The notes beneath the pieces are model-generated. The model saw only the letters and a list, made by a program, of their open reading frames with translations, was not told where the DNA came from and did no database searches. Positions 47,284 through 54,298 of a stretch of 64,000 nucleotides of DNA are shown here, piece by piece; position 1 is the first letter of the stretch; every line of letters begins with the position of its first letter. The position numbers were made by a program, and so were the translations under genes. The stretch is from Rhodovastum sp963804495 (GTDB lineage: Bacteria; Pseudomonadota; Alphaproteobacteria; Acetobacterales; Acetobacteraceae): NCBI GenBank assembly GCA_963804495.1, contig CAWDQN010000008.1, forward strand, positions 8,889 to 72,888, given 5' to 3'.

Positions 47284-49059
47284 ATGTATTATGCCCCGCC
47301 GCTCCCGGAGCCAACCCGGCGTCGCCGCTGGCGGTTGCTCAAGTGGACCTTCATCCTCGCCGTCTGGGGCAGCATCCTGCTCGGCGTGATGCTGCTGTGG
47401 TTCATCGCCGATTTGCCGCGGCCCGAGGCGGCGCTGGACGCGGCGAGGCGGCCGAGCCTGACGTTGCAGGACCGCGCCGGCCACACCTATGCCAGCTTCG
47501 GCGACGTGGTCGGCGATCCGCTACGGCTGTCCGATCTTCCGCCCTATCTGCCGGCCGCCGCGGTAGCGGTCGAGGACCGCCGCTTCTACGTCCATCATGG
47601 TCTGGACCTGATCGGTATCGCCCGCGCCGTCTGGGTGAACCTGTCCGCCGGAAGGCTCGTGCAGGGCGGCTCGACAATCACCCAGCAGGTGGCGAAAAAC
47701 CTGTTCCTCACCAATGCTCGCACGCTGCGCCGCAAGGTGCAGGAGGTGCTGCTGACCCTGTGGCTGGAAAAGACGTTCACCAAGAAGGAAATTCTGGAGA
47801 TCTGGCTCAATCGCGTCTACCTGGGCTCCGGTGCCTGGGGCGTGGACGCGGCGGCGCGGATGTATTTCGGCGTGTCTGCCCGCCGGGTGATGCTGTGGCA
47901 GGCGGCGGTGCTGGCCGGGCTGCCACGGGCACCCTCGCGCTTCAACCCGCATGCCGACCCCGCCGCCGCCGCCGCCCGCGCCCGCGAGGTGCTGGCCGCC
48001 ATGGTGGACACCGGCGTCCTGAAGCCGGAGCAGGCGCAGGCCGCGGCGGCGCAGATTGCCTTCCCGCCGAAGCCGTCGGTTGCTGGCTATTTCGCCGACT
48101 GGGTGGCTGAGCAGGCAGAACCGCAGCTTGCCTCCGGCGCCGATGCGGTGCTGCGGACCACGCTGGATTCGCGGCTGCAATCGGTGGTCGAGGCGCGGCT
48201 TGCCGCCCTGCTGGACGGACCCGGCGCGGCGGCCGGGGTCGGCGAGGCCGCCGTGGTGGCGCTGGAGGCGCAAACCGGCGCCGTGCGCGCCATGGTGGGC
48301 GGCCGCGACTATCACACCAGTTCCTATAACCGCGCGGTGCTGGCGCGCCGACAGCCCGGTTCATCGTTCAAACCCTTTGTCTGGGCAGCGGCGCTGGAGC
48401 ACGGAATGCGGCCGGACGATACGGTGCTGGACGCGCCGATCCGGCTTGGCAACTGGTCGCCCGCCAATTTCGACGGCCGGTTCCGCGGCGAGATCACGCT
48501 GGAGGAGGCGCTGGCCGAATTGGTCAACACCGTCTCGGTCCGCCTGTTGCTGCGCAGCGGCGGTCCGCCGGTGGTGGCGGAGGTGGCGCACCGGCTAGGC
48601 ATCACCGACGCGCTGCCGGCCAACGACTCGCTGGCGCTCGGCACCGCCGAGGTAGGGCTGCTGGAACTGGCCAGTGCCTATGCCGTGTTCTTTAACGGCG
48701 GCAACCGGGTCAGCCCGACCGGCATCGAGGCCATGACGGCCGACGGGCGCAGCGTGCCGTTGCCGCGCGGGCCGGCCCGCCACGTGCTGGACCCGGACCT
48801 GGCGGCGATGATGGCGCGCATGATGGTCGCGGTGGTCACGCGCGGCAGCGGGCGGGCGGCGGCGCTGCCCGGCCGGACGGTTGCGGGCAAGACCGGCACC
48901 ACGCAGGATTACCACGACGCCTGGTTCATCGGCTGGACCGGCGGCATGATCGTGGGCGTGTGGCTCGGGAATGACGACAACAGGCCGATGAACGGAGTGA
49001 CAGGGGGCAGCCTGCCGGCACGGCTTTTTCATGAAATTGCGGGGGAACTCCGTGGGTAG
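47284..49059 (+). CDS. Class A penicillin-binding protein (transglycosylase/transpeptidase)
   Basis: This bifunctional enzyme (591 aa) polymerises and cross-links peptidoglycan on the outer face of the inner membrane. A basic N-terminus and one membrane helix (FILAVWGSILLGVMLLWFIA, about residues 23-43) anchor it. The GT51 domain has catalytic Glu in VAVEDRRFYVHHGLD near residue 99 and GGSTITQQVAKNLFL. The transpeptidase domain has the Ser-x-x-Lys motif in PGSSFKPFVWAAA near residue 360 and KTGTT near 538. At the SxN position the sequence reads ALAELVNTVSV, so the usual Ser is Leu. It resembles PBP1A/2D-type enzymes. GGGGAC precedes the ATG. Confidence 0.93.
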   Translation: MYYAPPLPEPTRRRRWRLLKWTFILAVWGSILLGVMLLWFIADLPRPEAALDAARRPSLTLQDRAGHTYASFGDVVGDPLRLSDLPPYLPAAAVAVEDRRFYVHHGLDLIGIARAVWVNLSAGRLVQGGSTITQQVAKNLFLTNARTLRRKVQEVLLTLWLEKTFTKKEILEIWLNRVYLGSGAWGVDAAARMYFGVSARRVMLWQAAVLAGLPRAPSRFNPHADPAAAAARAREVLAAMVDTGVLKPEQAQAAAAQIAFPPKPSVAGYFADWVAEQAEPQLASGADAVLRTTLDSRLQSVVEARLAALLDGPGAAAGVGEAAVVALEAQTGAVRAMVGGRDYHTSSYNRAVLARRQPGSSFKPFVWAAALEHGMRPDDTVLDAPIRLGNWSPANFDGRFRGEITLEEALAELVNTVSVRLLLRSGGPPVVAEVAHRLGITDALPANDSLALGTAEVGLLELASAYAVFFNGGNRVSPTGIEAMTADGRSVPLPRGPARHVLDPDLAAMMARMMVAVVTRGSGRAAALPGRTVAGKTGTTQDYHDAWFIGWTGGMIVGVWLGNDDNRPMNGVTGGSLPARLFHEIAGELRG

Positions 49060-49147
49060 GGCTGCGTCGGAGCGTTGCCCCGAACCCCGAACCCGAACCC
49101 CGAAAGGAATGCCAGAGCAACATCGGCCGGGCTGAACGACACTGCAC

Positions 49148-50563
49148 TCATGAGCCCGTTGCTTGCCCGGCCGCGCCGAACGGACCGCCCTCGACCCGCA
49201 CGCTGCCGAAATCGCAGGTCAGCCACAATTCCGCTGTCAGCCCGCTCACATCGGTGAGATCACACCCACGAACAATCGCTCCATCCAGCGTGATGCCCTC
49301 GATCACCGCCTCGCGCAGGGACGCTTCCGAAAGGTCGGCGCCGCTCAGGTCGGTCCCGCTCAGATCGGCGCGCGACAGAAGCGCGGCCTGCAAGTCCGCC
49401 CTGACCAGGGTCGCGGCCATCAATCGCGCATTGGAGAAATCCGTCGGCCACGGCCGCGTGCCACGGATCGGCATCGCTCCCGCACGCACCCCGATCATGA
49501 CAGCCCCTGTCAGCGTCGCCCGGGTGAGCTTCGCCCCGCGCAGGTCGGCGCCGCTCAGATCCGCCTCCCGCACATCTGCGAGCGACAGGTCCGCCATCGC
49601 CAGCCGAACCCCGGACAGCCGTGCGCGCCGCAGCAGCGTCCCCCGTAGCAGTGCAGCGTAAAGATCCACGTCGCGCAGGTCGAGGGCGCTCAGATCGACG
49701 CCGGACAGGTCCGCCCGCGCGCCGCTCTGCCCCATGCTGTCGAGGAATAAGCGATGCTGCGTCAGCACCTGCGCAACCGTCTCGCCGATGTCGTCCAGCG
49801 AGCGCAGCCGACGCGCCGTGCGCACGTCGGCTCTGGCGAACAGCGAATCGTCCAGCAGCGCTCCCACAAGGTCGGTGCCCTCCAGCCGGGTTTCGTGCAA
49901 CTGCGCCCCGCTCAGCACCGCCCCCTGCAGCCGCGCGCCGGTGAGGTTGGCCTCGCTGAGATTGGCACCCTGCAGGTTGCAACCGGTGAGGTCCGCCTTC
50001 GAAAGGTCGGCCCGCACGAGAACGCTGCCGCGCAGGTCGGCATCGCGCAGATCGGCCTGGCGGAGGAAGGCGTTGGACAGCTTGGCCTGGGCGAAGCGCG
50101 CGCCGGCCACCGAGGCGGTCTGCAACACGCTGCGCGCCGTTTCCGCCGTTCGCCGCAGCTCGCCGCCCACGGCCACCGTCAGCATGCCCTCGCGCAGGTC
50201 CGCGCGGGTGAGATCGCAGTGCATGAGACGCGCGTCGCGCATCTGCACCCCACGCAGATCGGCCCTGACAAGCCGCGCCTGCGTCAGGTCAGCGCGCTCC
50301 AGATCGGCACCGAACAGGATGGCGCCGCTGAGGTCGGCTTTGCGCAGCTTGCTCCTCACAAGGCTGGCGCCGGTCAGGTCGGCATCGCAAAGCCGCCGCC
50401 CGCTGAGATCGAGGCCCGAGAGGTCGTGGAACTTCAGCATCGCCCGCCGTCCGCCGGGGCGGCCGGCGACAAAGGCCTCGTGCAGTGCCAGGACAATATC
50501 GAGGTCTTCGGCGTCGATGCGCCGGGTGTGGCGCTCAGGCTGGTTTGCCTCGAGGGGCGGCAT
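49148..50563 (-). CDS. Pentapeptide-repeat protein
   Basis: The protein (471 aa) is built of tandem A(D/N)LxX repeats in several blocks, such as CDADLTGASLVRSKLRKADL and ADLSGTDLSGADLSEASLRE, folding as a right-handed quadrilateral beta-helix. An N-terminal helical cap (DAEDLDIVLALHEAFVAGRP) and a short non-repeat insert (ETVAQVLTQHRLFLDSMG, mid-protein) interrupt the helix. I prefer ATG 50563, which has AGGAG 7 bases upstream. Some such proteins mimic DNA and bind gyrase; nothing here shows that. It is convergent with the PBP gene. Confidence 0.85.
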   Translation of the reverse strand: MPPLEANQPERHTRRIDAEDLDIVLALHEAFVAGRPGGRRAMLKFHDLSGLDLSGRRLCDADLTGASLVRSKLRKADLSGAILFGADLERADLTQARLVRADLRGVQMRDARLMHCDLTRADLREGMLTVAVGGELRRTAETARSVLQTASVAGARFAQAKLSNAFLRQADLRDADLRGSVLVRADLSKADLTGCNLQGANLSEANLTGARLQGAVLSGAQLHETRLEGTDLVGALLDDSLFARADVRTARRLRSLDDIGETVAQVLTQHRLFLDSMGQSGARADLSGVDLSALDLRDVDLYAALLRGTLLRRARLSGVRLAMADLSLADVREADLSGADLRGAKLTRATLTGAVMIGVRAGAMPIRGTRPWPTDFSNARLMAATLVRADLQAALLSRADLSGTDLSGADLSEASLREAVIEGITLDGAIVRGCDLTDVSGLTAELWLTCDFGSVRVEGGPFGAAGQATGS

Positions 50564-50636
50564 CAACGGACTCCTGGCGTTGCGCGTCCATCGACGCAAG
50601 TTACGTCCACGCCAGAAGGCACGCGCCTCCGGCAGG

Positions 50637-51668
50637 TCAGGTCAACATGGCCTCGTCCTGGTTGAACAACGCCGCGCGCGCCAGGGCCGCGACATCGGCA
50701 GGGTTGGCCTTGCAGCCGCGCGGCAACAGCGGCATTTGCGCCTGGGCGGCCCGGTTGGGGGGTTCGGCGAAGCGGATCGCCGCGGCTGCAAGCCGCAGCG
50801 ACTCCGTCAGGTCAAGGGCCTGCAACACCTCCGGTTCGATTGCCACCGCGGCAAAGGCGTGCATCGCCTCCGCCTCCGCCCAGACATCGGCAGGTTCCCC
50901 GCTGTCCGCCGCGCGCACCATCGCCTCCAGCGTCGCCGCATCCTGCGACAGGCCAGCCGCCAGCACCGCCGGCGTGCCGTACCGGCTGACATAGGGCACA
51001 CGCATCGGCGACAACCCGGACTCCCTGGCGAAACGCTGCACCGCCAGCACGGCGCCCAGCAGCGCCGCACGGTCAAGCGCATGGCCGGTAATGTCGCCCC
51101 GCACCACCCGCGCGGCATAGCGCAGCGTGCCGAGTGCCAGCAGATGGTTCCACGGCTGGCGCGCTTCCGTCAGCACCGCTCCCCCGGAGCGTCCCACCAG
51201 TTCGGCCGCGGCACGGCCGGTGCGGCCATCGAATTGCGGGAAGTTGCGCAGGGCCGCCTGCCACATGTCGCGTGGCCTGGCTGCCGCCGCCGGAAGCTTG
51301 GCACCGCAGGCAGGGGAATCGGGGGAGGCGGCCGGCGTGGTGCCGGGGAGGTGCGCGTGATCCGCCGCGAACTGCTTGCGGGCCCACAGCGCCGCGCGCA
51401 CGACGCGGGCCGCCGCCGAGCGCAGGTTGGTGCCCGCGGGGTCGGCGCCAAGGCACTTCGAAACATAGGCGCGGGCCTGGGCCGCCAGGCGGTCCGCCTC
51501 CGGCGCGTCCAGGCGATCCAGGACGGGAGGGTCCAGCGCGATGGCGATGAAGGCGCAATATCCGGCCTCAGCCAACGGCGCCTGGCGCCATGCGCCGAGT
51601 GCGTCGGTGTTCGCGTGGCGCCGCCGCCATTCCGCAAGAAATGGGCCGTCATCGGCGCCCGGGATCAC
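50637..51668 (-). CDS. Uncharacterised alpha-helical protein
   Basis: The protein has 343 residues, starts at GTG 51668 with GGAGGAGA just upstream, and is soluble, Ala-rich and helical. I recognise no domain. A Pro/Ala linker (LPGTTPAASPDSPACGAKLP, about residues 108-127) separates two helical parts. It lies 73 bases upstream of the pentapeptide-repeat gene on the same strand, so the two may be made together. Confidence 0.65.
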   Translation of the reverse strand: MIPGADDGPFLAEWRRRHANTDALGAWRQAPLAEAGYCAFIAIALDPPVLDRLDAPEADRLAAQARAYVSKCLGADPAGTNLRSAAARVVRAALWARKQFAADHAHLPGTTPAASPDSPACGAKLPAAAARPRDMWQAALRNFPQFDGRTGRAAAELVGRSGGAVLTEARQPWNHLLALGTLRYAARVVRGDITGHALDRAALLGAVLAVQRFARESGLSPMRVPYVSRYGTPAVLAAGLSQDAATLEAMVRAADSGEPADVWAEAEAMHAFAAVAIEPEVLQALDLTESLRLAAAAIRFAEPPNRAAQAQMPLLPRGCKANPADVAALARAALFNQDEAMLT

Positions 51669-51739
51669 CGGCTCTCCTCCTCAGCTGGCATAAGAAGGGC
51701 ATCCTGGGCCGGTGAGTCCCAACGAAGTCTAAAGGGGCT

Positions 51740-51769
51740 GGCCACGACCGGTTTGGCCGGGTCGTGGCC
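51740..51769 (-). terminator. Terminator hairpin after the DUF2442 gene
   Basis: A perfect 10-bp stem, GGCCACGACC with GGTCGTGGCC, closes a 10-base loop. On the minus strand it is followed by AGCCCCTTTAG. It lies 34 bases after the stop of the minus-strand gene at 51803. Confidence 0.55.
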
Positions 51770-51802
51770 GATGGTCAGACAGCAAGCAGCGCCGTCGCGT
51801 TG

Positions 51803-52201
51803 CTAGCTCGACAGTCCCAGCAGCACGGCAACGGAAACGTCCAGGTCGAGGTCAGGCCAGTAAATGCCCCTCCCCTGGCTGATCGGACGCCAGTTCTGGC
51901 GCTGTTCCGGCGTCGCGTCACGCAATTGCGGATACCACGCCAGGGGCGCGGCGAGCTCCCGGCCGTCAGCCAGGACCATGCGCAGTACCGTGTCCGACAC
52001 GCTGACGCTGACCACGACCGGGTTGCTCACGAAGCGCCCGCCTTCGTCCAGCAGTCGGTCCAGTTTTTCCTCGGCGGAGCGCAGATAGCGCAGCGCCATT
52101 TCCAGTTCGCCCACCCGGTCGCCCATCCGGTGGAGGTCAGCGCGGATGGCGCGCAGCTCGTCCAGTTGCGCGCGCGCCAACAGCGCCAAGTTGTCGCTCA
52201 C
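51803..52201 (-). CDS. DUF2442-domain protein with N-terminal helical region
   Basis: The product (132 aa) has a helical N-terminal half (LALLARAQLDELRAIRADLH, then GELEMALRYLRSAEEKLDRL) that may form a coiled coil. Its C-terminal half matches DUF2442: VLADGRELAAPLAWYPQLRD, then ISQGRGIYWPDLDLDVSVAV. DUF2442 proteins are often small partners of DUF4160 proteins in predicted toxin-antitoxin-like pairs, but no DUF4160 gene is present. It starts at GTG 52201, overlapping the stop of the upstream membrane-protein gene (GTGA), so the two are coupled. Confidence 0.75.
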   Translation of the reverse strand: MSDNLALLARAQLDELRAIRADLHRMGDRVGELEMALRYLRSAEEKLDRLLDEGGRFVSNPVVVSVSVSDTVLRMVLADGRELAAPLAWYPQLRDATPEQRQNWRPISQGRGIYWPDLDLDVSVAVLLGLSS

Positions 52202-52497
52202 GGTGCAGTCTCCCCTTTGCGCTGATCACGGAACATTTTCCGGTAGCCTTCCTTGAGTTGCCCCCATTTCCTTTCAATGGTGCCGGCCAGCCCGTCAATA
52301 TCCGCACGGACAAGCGTCGCCAGCATCGGGTCGGCGACCGCGCGGATCACCGTCGTCATAACCACCGTCACTTCCAGCACCACGGCCAGCACCACGGCGA
52401 CGCTCAGCACCGGCGCCAGCCAGCGGACGAAGCTGTTCAGCCTTCGCGCCTCGGCATCCAGCCGGCGGCGTTCAGCCTCGTCGAGGCGGGTGGTCAC
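52198..52497 (-). CDS. Small single-pass membrane protein, unknown
   Basis: The protein has 99 residues. An acidic/basic N-terminus (DEAERRRLDAEARRLNSFVR) precedes one membrane helix (WLAPVLSVAVVLAVVLEVTVVM, about residues 26-47) and a polar C-terminal tail. Its start is GTG 52497. It is translationally coupled to the downstream DUF2442 gene, which suggests the pair forms one complex, with this member as the membrane anchor. No family is recognised. Confidence 0.6.
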   Translation of the reverse strand: MTTRLDEAERRRLDAEARRLNSFVRWLAPVLSVAVVLAVVLEVTVVMTTVIRAVADPMLATLVRADIDGLAGTIERKWGQLKEGYRKMFRDQRKGETAP

Positions 52498-53067
52498 CGC
52501 GGCGCTTCGGCCGGACTTGTCACATCGGCGACGCCGCCGGTCATGCCAGCACCAAGCGACGGCGGGACAAGAGAGGAGTGACGGCGGCCTCGGGCACCGC
52601 GTAGCCTGGCTTTACCATTGCGCCGGCCAGTGACCAGCACAGCCCGTTTGCCTCGCCGCCTCGGTCGCCAGCAGCCCGGCAAACGCCTCCGTGGCCTTGA
52701 AGTTGATCTGCACACCCGGACGCGCGCGGCGCGGGGACGGGCGGCGGAGCCGCGGAGCTCGATCGAAACGTCATGCGGCGATTTCCGGATTCTGGCTGTG
52801 CGGATAGTGACGCCTATCCGGCAAGGTTGGAATAGCATCCTTTCCAGATAGTTTCACATGGATGGAAGCAGTGGGTTGCCCGATGCAGCCGGCCAGGGCA
52901 ACGGCAGTGTCGAAGCGTGCTGCCCGCGCCGGTCCCGATAGGCCGAATGCCACGGCCGCGGATGCGCAAAGGGATTTGCTGACGTGTGGATATTTACCGG
53001 TGTGAAGAGTCGTGTATTGTTGCACTCGCGATGTTCCGTGGTTGGTGGGTAAAATAGGGGAACGGCC
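52498..53067. other. Gene-poor region with one possible gene remnant
   Basis: Apart from the weak remnant at 52541-52713 I find nothing convincing in these 570 bases. The right end, from about 52980, is AT-richer (GATATTTACCGG, TCGTGTATTGTTGC) and should hold the promoter of the DUF4189 gene. Confidence 0.35.
52541..52713 (-). pseudogene. Possible frameshifted small gene
   Basis: From GTG 52713 one frame reads VQINFKATEAFAGLLATEAA and stops soon. A neighbouring frame continues with WSLAGAMVKPGYAVPEA to a TGA at 52541. The two parts together resemble small ribbon-helix-helix-like proteins, but the match is from memory and short. A frameshift near 52640 would be needed. It lies 44 bases upstream of the membrane-protein gene on the same strand. 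Confidence 0.25.
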
Positions 53068-53544
53068 GTGAAGCGTTGCTGGAAGGCGATCGCGGTTTGT
53101 GCCGTCGTGCTCGCGGCGGCGGGGGATGCGTCGGCGGCCGATTGCAATGCGCAGTGCAACGGCCTCTGGCCGCAAAGCAGTCCCTTCTGGGGCGGATGTT
53201 ATAACAATTGCATGAGTTTGAACCGCGAGGAGGCGGCGCCGTCAGCCTCGTTTGGCGCCATTGCTTATGGCGCGCGGAGTACTGCGGCAGGCTGGGCCTA
53301 CGGTAAAGCCACCGCATCGGCGGCCAATAGCGCCGCACTCTCCGAATGCCGGAAACATGGCGACGATTGTGAGCTTGTCGTCAGCCTTTCGAGCGGTTGC
53401 GCCGCCGTGGCGGCGATCGAGAGCCAAAGCGTCTTCGCCGTCGGGGAAGGCTCAACGCGCCAGCAGGCCGAGTCCAAGGCCATGAACGCTTGCACCAGTC
53501 GGCATGGCAGCGGCTGTGAGATCGAAGCCTGGGCCTGCCCGTAG
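53068..53544 (+). CDS. Exported DUF4189-domain protein
   Basis: The protein (158 aa) has a signal peptide (MKRCWKAIAVCAVVLAAAGD, cleavage near ASA at 24). A Cys-rich short segment (DCNAQCNGLWPQ, GGCYNNCMS) follows, then a DUF4189-like domain: FGAIAYGARSTAAGWAYGKA, GDDCELVVSLSSGCAAVA and GSGCEIEAWACP. Conserved Cys pairs suggest disulfides in the periplasm. The role of the domain is unknown. Confidence 0.8.
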   Translation: MKRCWKAIAVCAVVLAAAGDASAADCNAQCNGLWPQSSPFWGGCYNNCMSLNREEAAPSASFGAIAYGARSTAAGWAYGKATASAANSAALSECRKHGDDCELVVSLSSGCAAVAAIESQSVFAVGEGSTRQQAESKAMNACTSRHGSGCEIEAWACP

Positions 53545-53663
53545 CTATCTGAATGGACCGGATCGGTCGGCGCCGATCATGACGCCGGCCGGCGTCGGCG
53601 GTGTTGTGCGCCCGGTGGCGAGTCCACGGGCACAGATTTGTTATCCGTCATCGCGGCGATTCT

Positions 53664-53740
53664 TCCGTCAATGTGTCTCTTGACGGATGGCGCTGCCGGC
53701 ATACCTGCCTCGATGTCCAACAATCAAAAGGGGGCTTCAA
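53664..53740 (+). promoter_or_regulatory. Leader of peptide unit 1: hairpin, conserved block and SD
   Basis: An 8-bp hairpin, TCCGTCAA with TTGACGGA (53664-53687), lies 53 bases before the start codon. It is followed by GCATACCTGC, TCGATGTCCAAC and a GGGGG ribosome site. The same elements in the same order precede unit 2. Conservation of the untranslated leader points to regulation at the RNA or promoter level. Confidence 0.6.
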
Positions 53741-53842
53741 ATGGACCACTCCGCAATTTTCGACGCACCGTTGATGCTGCCGCTGCTCACCTTCGGCGTT
53801 CTCTTCTACGCTGTCCTTTGTGGTCGCTCGGCAAAGGCGTAA
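53741..53842 (+). CDS. 33-codon single-pass membrane peptide, unit 1
   Basis: ATG 53741 to TAA 53842 encodes 33 aa, with AAGGGGG 7 bases before the start. A polar N-terminus of 8 residues is followed by one hydrophobic helix (PLMLPLLTFGVLFYAVL, residues 10-26) and a short basic tail CGRSAKA. It aligns without gaps to the peptide of unit 2: LT, G, LFY and RSA are identical at the same positions (16-17, 19, 21-23, 29-31). Size and shape recall small membrane-protein subunits or type I toxins, but I do not recognise the family. Paralogy plus strong SD makes it very likely to be expressed. Confidence 0.7.
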   Translation: MDHSAIFDAPLMLPLLTFGVLFYAVLCGRSAKA

Positions 53843-53889
53843 GACTTGGATACCGTCCTTCCCTGGTAGAGCTTGACTTGGCGTAGCTT

Positions 53890-53940
53890 GCGGGAATACC
53901 CTTGCGGTGTTCCCGCATCGGGGCTCCGAACGGCCTTTTT
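53890..53940 (+). terminator. Hairpin after peptide unit 1
   Basis: GCGGGAATACC (53890-53900) pairs with GGTGTTCCCGC (53906-53916) around the loop CTTGC, with one T-G pair. A run of five T follows at 53936-53940, 20 bases on, so it is not a textbook terminator. A similar GCGGGA hairpin follows unit 2. Confidence 0.5.
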
Positions 53941-54045
53941 GCGTTCTGACAGCCATGGGCAACCGAACTGCGGCGCGCCCGGGCCGGAAATCTTTTAATT
54001 ACTTTCTGCTACAAATCACACTTTGATACATTCGAGTCCCCCGCC

Positions 54046-54119
54046 TTCAAGGCTGGTCCCTTGAATAGCGAAGACGCAAGCATATCTGCTTTAACATCAA
54101 TGTCCAACTGGGGGTTCCT
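54046..54119 (+). promoter_or_regulatory. Leader of peptide unit 2: hairpin, conserved block and SD
   Basis: A hairpin, TTCAAGG with CCTTGAA (54046-54065), ends 54 bases before the start codon. The leader then has GCATATCTGC, TCAATGTCCAAC and GGGGG, matching unit 1 in order and spacing. The stem sequences differ from unit 1 while the position is kept. Confidence 0.6.
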
Positions 54120-54221
54120 ATGAACGAACTGTTCACTTACCATCCGTTGATCCTGGTCGGGGTGCTCACGATCGGCTGTCTGTTCTACATTGCGTGGCTG
54201 GAGCGTTCGGCGGAACAGTAG
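54120..54221 (+). CDS. 33-codon single-pass membrane peptide, unit 2
   Basis: ATG 54120 to TAG 54221 encodes 33 aa, with GGGGG 7 bases before the start. The hydrophobic helix is PLILVGVLTIGCLFYIAWL (residues 9-27), ending in ERSAEQ. It is paralogous to unit 1 over its whole length. The distance between the two start codons is 379 bases. The differing charge of the tails (basic in unit 1, mixed or acidic here) would allow the two to interact. Function is unknown. Confidence 0.7.
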   Translation: MNELFTYHPLILVGVLTIGCLFYIAWLERSAEQ

Positions 54222-54268
54222 GTCTCGTCATGTCGTCGGGCGTTTTATTGCAGCACCTGACCTGTATT

Positions 54269-54298
54269 GCGGGAGCATCTGCCAATGCTCCTGCTTTT
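54269..54298 (+). terminator. Rho-independent terminator after peptide unit 2
   Basis: GCGGGAGCAT (54269-54278) pairs with ATGCTCCTGC (54285-54294) around CTGCCA, with one mismatch, and TTTT follows. It overlaps the stop codon of the convergent MFS gene and may serve both directions. Confidence 0.8.
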
